From Cyanophora paradoxa (taxonomy: Eukaryota > Glaucocystophyceae > Cyanophorales > Cyanophoraceae): a DNA stretch of 64,000 nucleotides. This document shows, piece after piece, positions 34,024 to 44,921 of the stretch (position 1 is the stretch's first letter; each line of letters opens with the position of its first letter). Location of the stretch: positions 124,001 through 188,000 of the forward strand of contig QPMI01000510.1 of assembly GCA_004431415.1 (NCBI GenBank). The letters run 5' to 3'. A model generated the notes under the pieces. That model was given only the letters and a program-made list of their open reading frames with translations, was not told where the DNA came from and ran no database searches. The translations under genes were made by a program, and so were the position numbers.

Positions 34024-36065
34024 ATGGAAAGCCGCACGGCGTTCTCTTTTGCGGCCGCGCCCTCCTCGAGATGCGCCTGGACGGCCTCGGCGCCCGCTTG
34101 CGCGCCGCTGGGATGCATTGTGCACCACCGCCGCGGCGCGCGGCGGCGCCCGCCGCGGTCATGCCGTCACGATGGTGCACCCGACGTCCGATTCGGAGCG
34201 TCGGCCTTCGGCGGCCGGCGGTTGCTCTGCGCCGGTCTTGCGGCGTTCGGCCCCTTGACGGGCCGCAGGAGGCGCCCCGCAGTTCCGCAGACGCACGGCA
34301 TCCGTGCCGAATTACCGCGCGAGAGCGTCGAGATTGCCCCGCCTGTCGCCGAGGAGCGCGAGGAGCGTGCCGGCGCGAGGCCGCCGCGGCGGAGCGCCGG
34401 CGCCGGCGGGGAGGAGCCTGCAGCCCCGGCCCCTGATTCACAGCTCTCGCTCGACGACACGCCGCGCGACGCCGACGGGGCGCCGGCGCCGCGGCCGGCG
34501 CCGAACTTCGGGGAGTTCGTCCCCTTCTGGCGCAAGGCTCCGAAGGTGCTCCGCCCCGGGGACCGCGTCTGGCCGGCGAAGCGCTCGCTCTACACCCACG
34601 GCGGCCTCGAGGTGCGCGCTCCGCTCCGCCGCGCGGCGCGCCCTTCTCAGACCGCATCGCGCCTGCGGCGCCGGCACGGCAGTACGAGATCGTCGACATG
34701 TACGCGCTGGCGCGCGGCCGGCGCGTGCCGGTCGCCAGCACGGAGGAGTACGAGCGCATGCGCTCCGACGGGAGCCGCGCCCCGCTCATCGTCGTGCGTG
34801 CATGCTTTCCGGGCCTCGGCGCTGCGCGGCCCCCGTGCCGCGCGCCGCCCGCTCCCTGGCCGGCCCGCCCGCTGATCCAGGACTCGCTTCGCGTGCGTAG
34901 GTTTTGTCCCCGCGCTACGTCGGCGGCATTCAGATTCGAACCGTGCACGCCCCTTACGACCGTCTTGAGCTCCGGTGCCCGCGCCCTCCCCGCAGTTGTA
35001 CCCCCCTTGACCGACCGGACCGCGTTCTCGCAGCCTGCGCAACGAGGAGATCGGGTACTACCTCTCCTTGGGCGTCGCGGTGCGCCTCGAACGCGGACAC
35101 GCCGCTGTACCCCCCCCTTCGGAGCTGATGCGGTACCCCCAGGTCTCCGTCTTCTGGCTCTCTACCCTCTTCTCCGTTCGAGAGTGCATTTCCGCGTACG
35201 GAATCTTCACGACGAGGTACCCCACGCCTTCTCTCTCTTTGCTTATTTAATTCGACGTACCCCCGCAGCATGGTCCCGACGCTGCTTCCGGGAGACGCCG
35301 TCCTCGTCGACAAGGTGGCTTCCAGCTTTCACCCACACTCGGGCGACGCTCTCTTAATCACGTACCCCGCCGCGCAGATCTCGTATCGATTCCGGGACCC
35401 GAGGCGGGGGGAGATCGTGGCCTTCCGTCCCCCCCCGCGGCTGGCCGACCGAATGGAGCCGGCCACCCTCGGCTCGCGTGACGTCCTCGTCAAGGTCGGG
35501 CCGTACCCCCTGCCCCGCCCGATGCGTGCCCCAGCCCGGCCGCGACAAACGGCATCCGCAGCGGCTCGTTGGGGTACCCGGGGACGAGGTGGAGGTCCGG
35601 GGGGGTACCGTGTACGTGAACGGGGCGCCGGAGCCGAACCCGAAGGCCGAGCCCGCCGCGTACGAGATGGCGCCGGAGATCGTACCCCCCGGCCAGTACT
35701 TCGTGCGCGCCCTCCCCCGCCCTACCCCCTCACAATTCGCCCTCCGATCCACCCCCCCCCCCCCCCCCACCCACCCCCACCCCCTCCCCCACCTTCCCAC
35801 CCCGCCCCGACCCCACCCCCACCCCCCGCCCTGCCCGCCCACCCGGCCCCCCGCCCCGCTCAGGTGCTGGGGGACAACGTGAACAGGAGCGTGGACTCGC
35901 ACGTGTGGGGCCCCCTGCCCCGCTCGAAGCTCGTCGGGCGGGTGCGCGCGGAGTGGACGGCCTCCAGGGCCCCCGACTCTCTCCTCGCCTTCCTCGTTGA
36001 CCCCCGCCGCGCAGGCCTGCGGGCGCTGGTGGCCCCTGCCCCGCCTCACCATCGGCGGCCTCTAG
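34024..36065 (+). CDS. Type I signal peptidase (plastid/thylakoid-type) with long N-terminal extension
   Basis: The ATG at 34024 opens about 200 residues not found in bacterial enzymes: an Arg/Ala/Ser-rich leader with a GGRRLLCAGLAAFG stretch, an acidic linker and a block EFVPFWRKAPKVL, EIVDMYALARG, IQIRTVHAPYDRLELRL. A membrane segment (VSVFWLSTLF) precedes the catalytic Ser box TTSMVPTLLPGD. The catalytic Lys is in VLVKRLVGVPGD, and box E is VLGDNVNRSVDSH. The chain ends RLTIGGL-TAG at 36065. It would cut lumenal or secretory signal peptides by a Ser/Lys dyad. Introns begin GTGCG, GTACCCC or GTCGG, and many carry GTACCCC words. It may process twin-arginine precursors such as the peroxidase at 14 kb. 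The peptidase is certain; the location is inferred. Confidence 0.88.
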
Positions 36066-36714
36066 CCCGACGCTTGTACAGCGGTCTATCGATACGGCCC
36101 CTTGGTCGTTATAGATTTGTAAAGCTTAAGCGTTTAACGTTCAACGGTTTAGAATTTAGACCAGAATTCAAACTGAGTTGAGAGCCATATACTGCGGGGG
36201 ATGACAATGGCAAGATCTGCCGCGCTTCTCCCCTGAGCCTAATTCGAGCCCAGTTTGGTTTTGAGCCGTAGGCATATAATAAATTTGAGCTCAAGGACAA
36301 TTTGCAAGCACACTGTGACGAAATTAAACTGCTTGAAACCAGATTACATGTGTGCAATTCGGATCCAACAATGCGCTACGTATACGCTGCTCGCTGTATA
36401 AGTAGCTATATAAAGAATCCAGAATCCATATATATCTATATATATAGCTACACCACGGTCCACGGCCGCGGCACTTTCCGAAGCTATGAGCGTTCAAAAC
36501 TTCGAATTCAGTTGCAAGAAAGCCAAGTACTAGTTCTAGATATCTCTAATTATGACGTATTCGCATCGAACTCGGAACAATTGCAAGTTGACAAAGCTTG
36601 GGCCTATTTTCGACGTCGACGAATTTAATTAATATCATGGTGATGCGGGAGCTGCGCGTGCAGATGTCGCCGAGTCGATCGCGATCGCGACGTGTAAATC
36701 GAGGCTCCTCGCGG
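36066..36714. other. AT-rich convergent gap
   Basis: These 649 bases have clearly lower GC than neighbours, with TATATATCTATATATA near 36427-36447 and many short palindromes. No gene was seen. Confidence 0.5.
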
Positions 36715-39700
36715 TCAATTAAAGGACACCTGCGCCGGCGCATGCGCACGCGCGTCGATGTCGGCCAACGACTCTTCTTTGCGTGTGCACGCGAAAGCAT
36801 GGCGTACCGTGACGTTGTCTGGGGAGGCCAGAAGCGGGGGCGGAGGGGGCGGCGTCGGGCGGGAGTTGGGAGCGTAGACGACGGCCGGGGGCGGGGGCCC
36901 CGAAGGAGGGGGCGGCCTGGAGTAGGCGCCCTGCGCGGGGCTGGCGCCCTGGCGGCCGACGCTCGAGCTGAACGAGCCGTACTTGGCGCCTGGCTGCTGG
37001 CCGTAGCCCTGGCCCTGGTACTGCGGAACGGCTGCGACGGGCACGCGAGAGGGCGTCAGCACGGGGGCGAAGCCGCGTGCCTTTTTAATAAGAAGATCAG
37101 CGCCGCACCGGGCAGCACGGTCGCGTCGCCGTCACTGCCATACTCGCCGCCGCTGCCGTACTCGCCCCCGCTGCCGTACTCGCCGCCGCTGCCGTACTCG
37201 TACGCGCCCCCGTTGTGTCCACCGTAGTGTCCACCGCTCTGAGGTTTGGAACAAGACGGGGCCGCGATCAGAGTTCGACCCGCGGGCGCCCAGGCAGCTG
37301 AGATCTATAGCTAGACAGCAGATGCGAATCAAGCACGGGCCGCACGCACCCTGGGAGTGTAGCCCCCGCGCGCGGAGGCGCTCATGGTCACGGCATGCGG
37401 AGCCGCCGCCGGCGTAGCCCGCTGGCCATGGCGCCCTCCCTGGGTGCCGGTACTCTCGACCGGCATGTCCGTGACGGTGATCGAGGTCGATGTTCCGGGA
37501 AGCGTGTTGATGAGGCGGCCGTCCTGCAGGATCTCGTACTCTTTCGGGATGACCTCCTTCTTGACTGTCCGAGTCTCTTGCGGCTGTGACGCCGGCGCGC
37601 TGAGTGGCACGTGTTCGATCGACTTCCCGTGATTCCACGAGAGGGTGCCCGCGTTGCCGCCCATGATGTTCGGCGAGACGCCGGTGAGCTGCAGGTTGCC
37701 AGGGAACGGCAGCGGCTTCGGGGGCTCGGTTCCCGACGCCGGGGCGTAGGGCGAGTTGAACGGAAGGAGCGTCACGTGCGGGCTGCACGCGCCAGCGACG
37801 GCGCCCGAGGCGGTCAGGGGCTCGACGGCGAAGACGGCGCGAACTCCCGGGATGAGTTTCGTCACGGTGTGGGCGTTGAAGGGCGCGCCCGTCGCGTTCA
37901 CCACCTCGAGGACGCGCCCGTTCAGCGCGATCGCGAACCTGCGCATGCCCGCAAGCGTCAGACCGAGGGGCGCTGCCGCGGATCGACGTCGCCCGCGAGA
38001 CGGGTCGGCGCACGCGGCATAGGTGCGGAGCGTGTCCTCCGGCGTGATCCAGCGCAGGACGGCCCCGGCGCCGTCCGAGGCAGGGAGGACGGTGAGGGTG
38101 ATGCCGGAGGTGGAGTCGTTGGGGATGCCGGCGGCGAGCGGGGGCGAGGCGCAGTTCGCGGCGCCGAACTCGTTCGGGCCGGTCGGCACGACGGTGTAGC
38201 TTGTTAGAGTGTGGGGGGGCGGACGTGACTTCAGACTCTTCCCCTTCAGCTGCTCTCCCAACGCCGACAAGGAAGACTGCGCCTGGCCGTCGAACTTCGG
38301 AGGCGGGGGCAGATAATTCTTCCGCAGTTTTTGCTGCAGTTGCGCTGCGCGTGCGTTATAATTATTCGAATTCGTAACGTCAATTGCAATTTCATTATGA
38401 GCATATATATATATATAGCGACTGCTAACCAGACATGCCGGCGCGATTGTAGCTTGCCTTGACATTTCCTGTTCCCGCTTCAGAACGCACCTGAGGAAAT
38501 AGAGGTCAGATATCGATTATATGTACTTGTGATTTAATTGCAATTGTATGCAAAAAAGAGGCACCTGGAAGCCAGTGGAGTCTGTTTTTTCCTGTGTCTC
38601 TGAAGAAATGCATCGACAGCGTCATGATCAGTGCTAAGGTAACTACCGGCGATATCGATCGAATCAACCATCGAACCGGAGTAGTACATAAATATCCCGC
38701 CAGGGGCCTGCACGCGCGTGATCTCGTGAGCAGCTGCAGAGAGCATTGCAGCATTTTATATTTGCAGGATCTTGACAGCCCCGGCAGTGCTGGCCGGTGT
38801 TTAAAGACAGCGACCGACAATTTGATATGCCAACGCGGCCAATCCAGTTTTGAGCTACAGGCCCATTCCGCGCTACACCTAGCAAGAGGCAAACGTGCAC
38901 GTGCCTGCATCATGGGAGGCTTGACATACTCTCCGGTGACCGATCGCCCCGTCTCCATGATCCAGCGGTCGATCGCCTGCTCAGTGCCGCGTCGACGTCG
39001 CGCGCGTACAAGCCGCCCCGCAGCGTGCGCGTTCGCGCAGACCTGCTTCAGGCTCTCCACCTCGTCTCCGAAAACGCGGACTGCACGCCACGCGTCATGA
39101 TCATCGTATACCAGTATGACAGTTGCAGGTGCAGCGGCTATCAATCGCGAGTAACTTCAACTACTTTGAGGTCGTCGCGGAGCTTTTCAACTCAAGATGG
39201 AGCACGAGCAAGCTTTGCGATCGAGGACACGGGCCGGGGCGCACCCTTCCACTCGTTGTCCTCTTCGGGGTTGGGAGTCTGGTGGCTCGCCAGCTTGAGG
39301 AAGTACTTGAAGTCGAGAAAATAATTGTACTCTGCGTGCGTTCGCGCGATTAACGTCAAAGCGAGCACACATTTGCGAGCACACCAAAATTAAACTCACC
39401 GAACTTTTTCTTCTCCTCCTTTTCCTTCTTGTTCCTCTTGCCCTTTTTGTCGTCCTCATCCAGGTCATCATCTTCGTCATAGTCCTCATCCTGCCGACAG
39501 GGAAGCAGTGAGCTTATAAATTAGAATATATATATCGTCGGCCTCTAAACGTTGTTGAAGTTCTAGCGTCGCGGCTCGCGTTCGAGCGTACGCACGATCT
39601 TCTGCTTGCGACCCTTGCAGCACGGACAGCCTCGTAGGCACTTGCACGAGGCAGCGTTCTTGCACGCTTTGACGCACGGCTTACAGGGGTCGCAGCAACC

Positions 39701-42336
39701 GGAGCAGACTTCGCCGCAGTCGCAGGTGAGCGCCTGCATGAAGGCAGCGTGCGAGAGTTAGTCGTCGAATTCGAAGCGAATGAATTCGAAGAGTTGCATA
39801 ACAACGCACATAGCAGCATCTGATGCCGGTCACGCAAGGAATGAAGCAGCAAGCGCCAGCTCCGCGCGGCTTCTGTGCGATCCCATGCCCAAGGCGCATC
39901 AGCGCATGCAAGGATTACCATGAACTAATCAAATGATTCCTAGATCTTACATTCTTCTTGCCGGGCTTCCCCTCCAAGGCCTCCTTCAACCCCGAGAAGA
40001 GAGGAAGGCTCGTCAGTCTGACCGAATGCATGAGCCGTGGGAGTCATGATCATGATTATGCGTGCGGAGCAAGCCTGGCTGTTCTTACCCGGTGTATTTC
40101 GCCATCGAGAAGCCGGGGAAGAAAGCTGACAGCCTGGAGACCTTCGCCTCGCCCGCGTTCAAGCGCTTGACAGTGTACTGAACGACGTCGACATCCTTCC
40201 GCCAGATCGTGTTCGACTCCTGCGTACACGCATCGAGCCAAAACATTCAATGTCGAATCGATATTTCTCGTTAATTTAAAAGCGTTGGGGGGGAGCACTG
40301 CGTACCTTGGAGTCTGACTGCTCGTTCCAGATAATAAGAATAGCTCGCAGCGTCGTGAAAATCACGCGGTCCACTGCAGAAATTGGTCAAACTCGGTACT
40401 AAAGTCCGCCGTTCTAGAAGTGAAGAGCGCACTGTCGAAGGGAACTCGATTCTCGAGGTCGAACGGGCGCTCGACGTAGCCTGCCGCTTCCTTCCTTTTG
40501 ATGGTTCTCGACTCCACAAACTTCGAGTACTGCGCATATGCACGATAGCTAAGTATAAGCTATCGACTCGCGATCGTATAATCGACGAACAGCAACGTCA
40601 ACCGACCTTTGTTTCTGCAGTGTGACCCGCGACGTACCTGGGAGGCGAAATCATTTCAGCACATAATTAGTACTAACGCAGGACGTGGAACAGCTACTTA
40701 GGGCAGCAGTATGGCCAGAAGACACAGCGATTCCAGAAGCAGGTGCAGCCGTCCGGTGGCTGGGCGATCGCAAAGTTAGTATATGCAGTTTGAGCAGACA
40801 TGAAAATGGATAGCTTTAAAGATGAAAAAAGGCACGCTAGCGCACGAAGCAGCAGCATTGGCAGCCCTCGCACTTTCCACGTTTGCCTCCGGGTCCCTTC
40901 TTGCAGCATGAACATTCACCACACTTCATTTTGTGGCCTGAATTCGAAGGTCACATGCGTGTTCTCTAGTTATAGAAATGTTTTAAAACGAGCAATCGAA
41001 TTATTCCAGCAGCTCACATTCGCATTTCCACTGGGGACACATGCACATGATGTCTCCGCCTGCTCAATTGCAAAAAAGCGTAATATTAATGTGAGATTAA
41101 GCTCGTCCATCCGTATTTAGCTTGAAGTAAGGCTTAATCGCTCACAGCAGCCCCATGGCAAGCACTTCTGGTGCCCCTGCCAGCAACTGCGCTCATTATA
41201 AACTCAAGGTCTGAATCCTGACGAAGCGAAAGCCTCCGACAGCAAGAAAATGAAGAACGCACGGCTCTCCGACACCTAAATATCGCGATCAGTCACGCAG
41301 AAGGACCTAAAATTAGTCGCGAAGAGCGAAGCACTGAAGCAAAACCGCACTTGAATAGGCTGGGCAGCACAAGCAACACCGTTTCATTTTCTCGAACTCC
41401 GCAGTGAAGAGCAGATCGTAGCAGCAGTGCGCTGCGAGGGATCGGATCAGAGTGAGCTCGGGTCGCACTGGTTTAAGCCAAGATCGCATGCAGACCGCCG
41501 CAGTCGCAGTAGCAATCGCACATGCAGATCCTCCTCATCTTGAGGGCGTGGGGCCACCACTGCAAGCGGACGCCTCGGTGGACGAGCCAGAGCGCCAGGG
41601 GCGGGCGCACTGCGGCAATTTATATTACCTTATTTTGTATCATGTGCGACTTCTCTTCAATCTCCTTTCTAGTGTGCTCCTGGCTTGCCTCGTCGACAAA
41701 CAGGCTCTGTGCGGAACGCATGCGCGGTGTTCATATACAAGCTTAGGGCAAAGAGCAAGCATGAGTCGAATTTTTAATCGAACGGCCGCGGTAAACCGGC
41801 GTTGAGCTACCGTAGTACCTTAAGTTTCTTCCTCGGAATGTATGTGTAAATTCCAATGAGCTCCTCTCCTGCAGTGCTTGGTTAGGATCAGACAACTAAT
41901 GATCAATGCATTGCAGGCTACGTATACGCCAATGTACCTGGGAGCATAATCGGGGTGTCTATCCCGAACCTGCACACAGTGATCATGATCAGTTGCAATC
42001 GAGCTCGAAACTTAGCTATAGGTTGTATCGGAAACTGGCCGCGGAACAATAGCTAGCTATTCTAGATCTAGCACTCAGCAATGTATATGCGGCACGCACT
42101 TGGCCTCGGTTTCAGGGATCCAGCTGGCATCCACGGGGAAGAGTTTGATGCCGGAGACTGGCGCCCCCGCATCTTCTTTCTCCAAGCTCTGCGCCTGCTC
42201 GAGCCTGCGCATGCACATGTACACGGGCGATGCCGATCGCGATCGCGGCAGTCAGCTGCGCGCCATGGCCTGCACGACTCCAACAGTGCGCACGCGGGCA
42301 CGCGCACTTCTCTTTAATCTCATCGTAGCTGGCCAT
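36715..42336 (-). CDS. Large cysteine-cluster protein with Gly/Tyr and Pro/Gln-rich C-terminus, unknown family
   Basis: The ATG at 42336 (MASYDEIKEK) starts a gene of at least 27 exons whose phases close at every join I could check, e.g. 42308-42336, 42100-42204, 41938-41969, 41819-41868, 41629-41706, 41496-41559, 41351-41431, 41263-41275 (13 bases), 41146-41186, 41018-41059, 40846-40937, 40698-40759, 40607-40637, 40433-40529, 40306-40373, 40089-40219, 39951-40008, 39596-39733, 39400-39490. Exons 6-12 encode a block with about 33 Cys in 130 residues (ICMCDCYCDCG, KRCCLCCP, CMCPQWKCEC, CEGCQCCCF). Exon 18 adds 13 Cys in 46 residues (LTCDCGEVCSGCCDPC). An acidic-then-lysine stretch (DEDYDEDDD, KKEKEEKKK) follows, then a large single-exon part about 37330-38362, GSGGEYGSGGEYG repeats and a Q/Y/P-rich end. 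No family is recognised. Metal binding is plausible but unproven. Confidence 0.7.
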
Positions 42337-42544
42337 CGCGCTGCGCCCGTACGCGTGGTGTGGCCGCTGCCGGCGCCGCTATATCGACGCCGATCGTGAT
42401 CTGCAGCTGGATAGCTATAGCTCAGGCGTCTATAGCCGCTGAGCTACAAGGCCGTACGCGTGGCGGGACGCGCGATACAACTGCTCTAGATCTAGAGCTC
42501 TGGCGCGGTTGGGCTGCACTGGGCGCGTCCGATCGCGACTCGTG

Positions 42545-43060
42545 AGTACTAGTCGTGCCAGGCTAGAGTACCGTAGTACTGACTCTACTACTGAGTACCA
42601 CGGTACCGCAGGACTCGTACCGTAGTGCCGTAGTTACGGCGTAGTACCGACTCGGCGACGTACTACTAGTATGACTACCGTAGTTACAGCGTAGTACCGT
42701 ATACGTAGTACCGTAGTACGGCGCCGGCGTACTACGGTACTACGTATACGTATATACGTATCATAGTATACGGTATATACGTAGTACCGTAGTACCGTTC
42801 CGGTAGTCTACTACTGTACGGTACTCAGTACTACTGATCAGTAGTACTCACTGAGTCAGGCTATCATAGTATAGCTACGGCAGAATCCGGGCGCCCCCGC
42901 GGCCGGGGCCCGGCACTGGGCCGGCAGATCCCGGGAGTCCGCCGCCGCCGGCGTTGGCGGACTAGTACTACGGGCCAGACCACCGGTACAGTGCGGTACG
43001 TATACTACGGTACCGTAGTACTACGGTACGGCCTGCGCAGGCTGCGCTGCCAGTGCTGCG
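42545..43060. repeat. Palindrome-dense island (GTAC/CTAG words)
   Basis: This stretch is almost wholly built from short self-complementary words (GTAC, GTAGTAC, TATACGTATA, CTAG), so that most windows pair with many others. A GC-only core (CCGCGGCCGGGGCCCGG-like) lies at about 42893-42922. No coding frame. Confidence 0.75.
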
Positions 43061-44480
43061 CATCTGGGCCGTGAATCCCCGTGATCTGGCATTACCGTAC
43101 TATCGCGCAGGCTCAGCGGCTGCGCATGCGCATCATGCCATGGCATACCGTGTAACACTTAAAATGCGCGCACTTAATTATTGCGCCCCCAATTTAATGC
43201 GGAAATCCTGGAAATCCTGGCGAAAATAAATCCGCCAGCGTCTTGATTTCGCCTCTCCGCGACCTTCGCCATAGACGGGGCAGCCGCTCGTACCCCTTTT
43301 CCTGTACAAAGGCTTAATTCGCCAGCGTCAAATATTTGCCAGCGCTTCGCGCTATACGCGTACGCGATTCGCGAGTCAATTAAAAATTGCAATGATCATG
43401 AATCATGATATCGATTATGATGGATACAGAGATCTATAGCTAGATGCCATCGGTATATATACATATATATAAATATTATAATTCTCGAGCTCGCGATCCA
43501 ACGTTAACATAATTTAACAAATATCCTTTGCAAGCTAGATTTAAAAAAAGATCTTCCAAGAGAAAAAGGATCTGTTCCACGTGCACGTGGTCTGTGCACG
43601 TCAAGAAAAAGATCTGTGCACGTCAAGAAAAAGATCTGTGCACATCTAAACGATTGCTACGATTCTCGGGGTTGAATGCATATGAAAGCGTTGCTGTCGA
43701 CACGAAAATTCCGTTCAGAGTCGCGATCGCGAATCTCTTCGATTGTGCTCATTGGTTCGCCAGCATGACTCAAGCCCCCCGAAGATCTCCCCGAAATGCT
43801 AGCTGATATTCACGATCAGCACAGCACGCCGGCCCCACAGGGGCCGCGCCGGCGGCTGCATATTATACAACAAATATATGCAGTTAACCGTATATTACCA
43901 AATATATAAATCTTTTACTCAAGACTTGCGTGACCTCACGGTCTTTGTGATTGGCCAGGCGCACGTGTGCCTCACGTGTGTTGCCTATCATCACTACCCC
44001 CCGCCTACGTTCGCCCAAACTTTCCGCCCGGCTAGCTCGCTCCGCTCGCTCCAGCGCTCGGCCTGCGCGCGCTCCGCGTGCTCGGGAAGCATGTGCGACG
44101 CTCTCGCTTGCTTGCCGCCGCCCGCCGCAGACAAACGCTCCTCGAAGGCGATCCTGCGGCGCGCGTCTTCCGTCAACGCTCTCCCCGTGCTTTAGATGCG
44201 TGTACCAAGCTATAGACGGGCCGGAGCGCCAGGCCTGCCGCTGGATCGGTCCCGGTTGTTCGAATCGCGGTTTCCGCCCATCCGGCGCGGTTTCGCCGCC
44301 CCGGTGCCGCTCGTGCTCCTGGGTGCGATTCTCCATCCTTGTGCATGCATTAGAACGCGGTCGTATGCCCAGAAAGAGTGCCGCCCACGCGAAAGAAAGG
44401 TCGAGGTGCCTTGGACACGGGCCACACGGGCGGGCGCTACATACAAGGGGGGGCCGGGCGAGCGGTGCCAGAAGCTAGTA
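43061..44480. other. Intergenic, AT-rich with a short tandem repeat
   Basis: No supported gene. A 22-base unit TCTGTGCACGTCAAGAAAAAGA is present twice at 43591-43634, with a third partial copy. Around 43370-43520 it is AT-rich with TATATA and GATC palindromes. Open frames at 43884-44480 overlap on both strands and are not protein-like. Confidence 0.45.
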
Positions 44481-44483
44481 AAC

Positions 44484-44921
44484 ATGCCTACGAACGCCTC
44501 GGAATGGCGCTGCGTGCGATTCCGGCCCGGGGCCGCCGCCGAGGTGAAGGACCGCGCCTGGGTGGTGGTGGTGGTCCATCAGGCGGCGGCGAAATGGTCG
44601 CAGAAGAGAACGGAAAGGAAGTATAGCACCTGTACATCAAGAAACGACGATGCGCAGCCGGCGAGCGAGCCCCCCGTCGTCAGGCGGCCGAGGAACAGGG
44701 AAGTACTGCAGGCGCGGTTAGCAATAGCAACAGATTCACACGAGCGATTTGCCTACCATGCAAGGGAGAGCTTCAAAACCTTGATGCGCATAGGGAAGAA
44801 CGCTTGCTGTGCATGGGAATTGCACACTTGCGGCGGGTCAGGAACTGTTCAAAAACCTCGGTCAATGGCACAAGTCGCCCCAGGGCGGGTAGCGCGGGCG
44901 CTCCAAGGCGCACCCGCATGA
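44484..44921 (+). CDS. Possible hypothetical ORF (146 codons)
   Basis: The ATG at 44484 gives MPTNASEWRCVRFRPGAAAE followed by a Val run and a basic, Cys-containing remainder to TGA. It matches nothing I recognise and has no obvious splice or codon support; the first 35 residues look more protein-like than the rest, so it may be an exon fragment. Very uncertain. Confidence 0.2.
   Translation: MPTNASEWRCVRFRPGAAAEVKDRAWVVVVVHQAAAKWSQKRTERKYSTCTSRNDDAQPASEPPVVRRPRNREVLQARLAIATDSHERFAYHARESFKTLMRIGKNACCAWELHTCGGSGTVQKPRSMAQVAPGRVARALQGAPA

Noticed and set aside
40694-40929. Stand-alone 49-residue metallothionein (MKCGECSCC to YCCPK)
   Set aside because: The apparent start and stop dissolve when splice sites are used: the exon extends upstream in frame to CECHK, and CCPK continues across a GTAGCT intron into KYVAGH. 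It is better read as part of the large cysteine-cluster gene.
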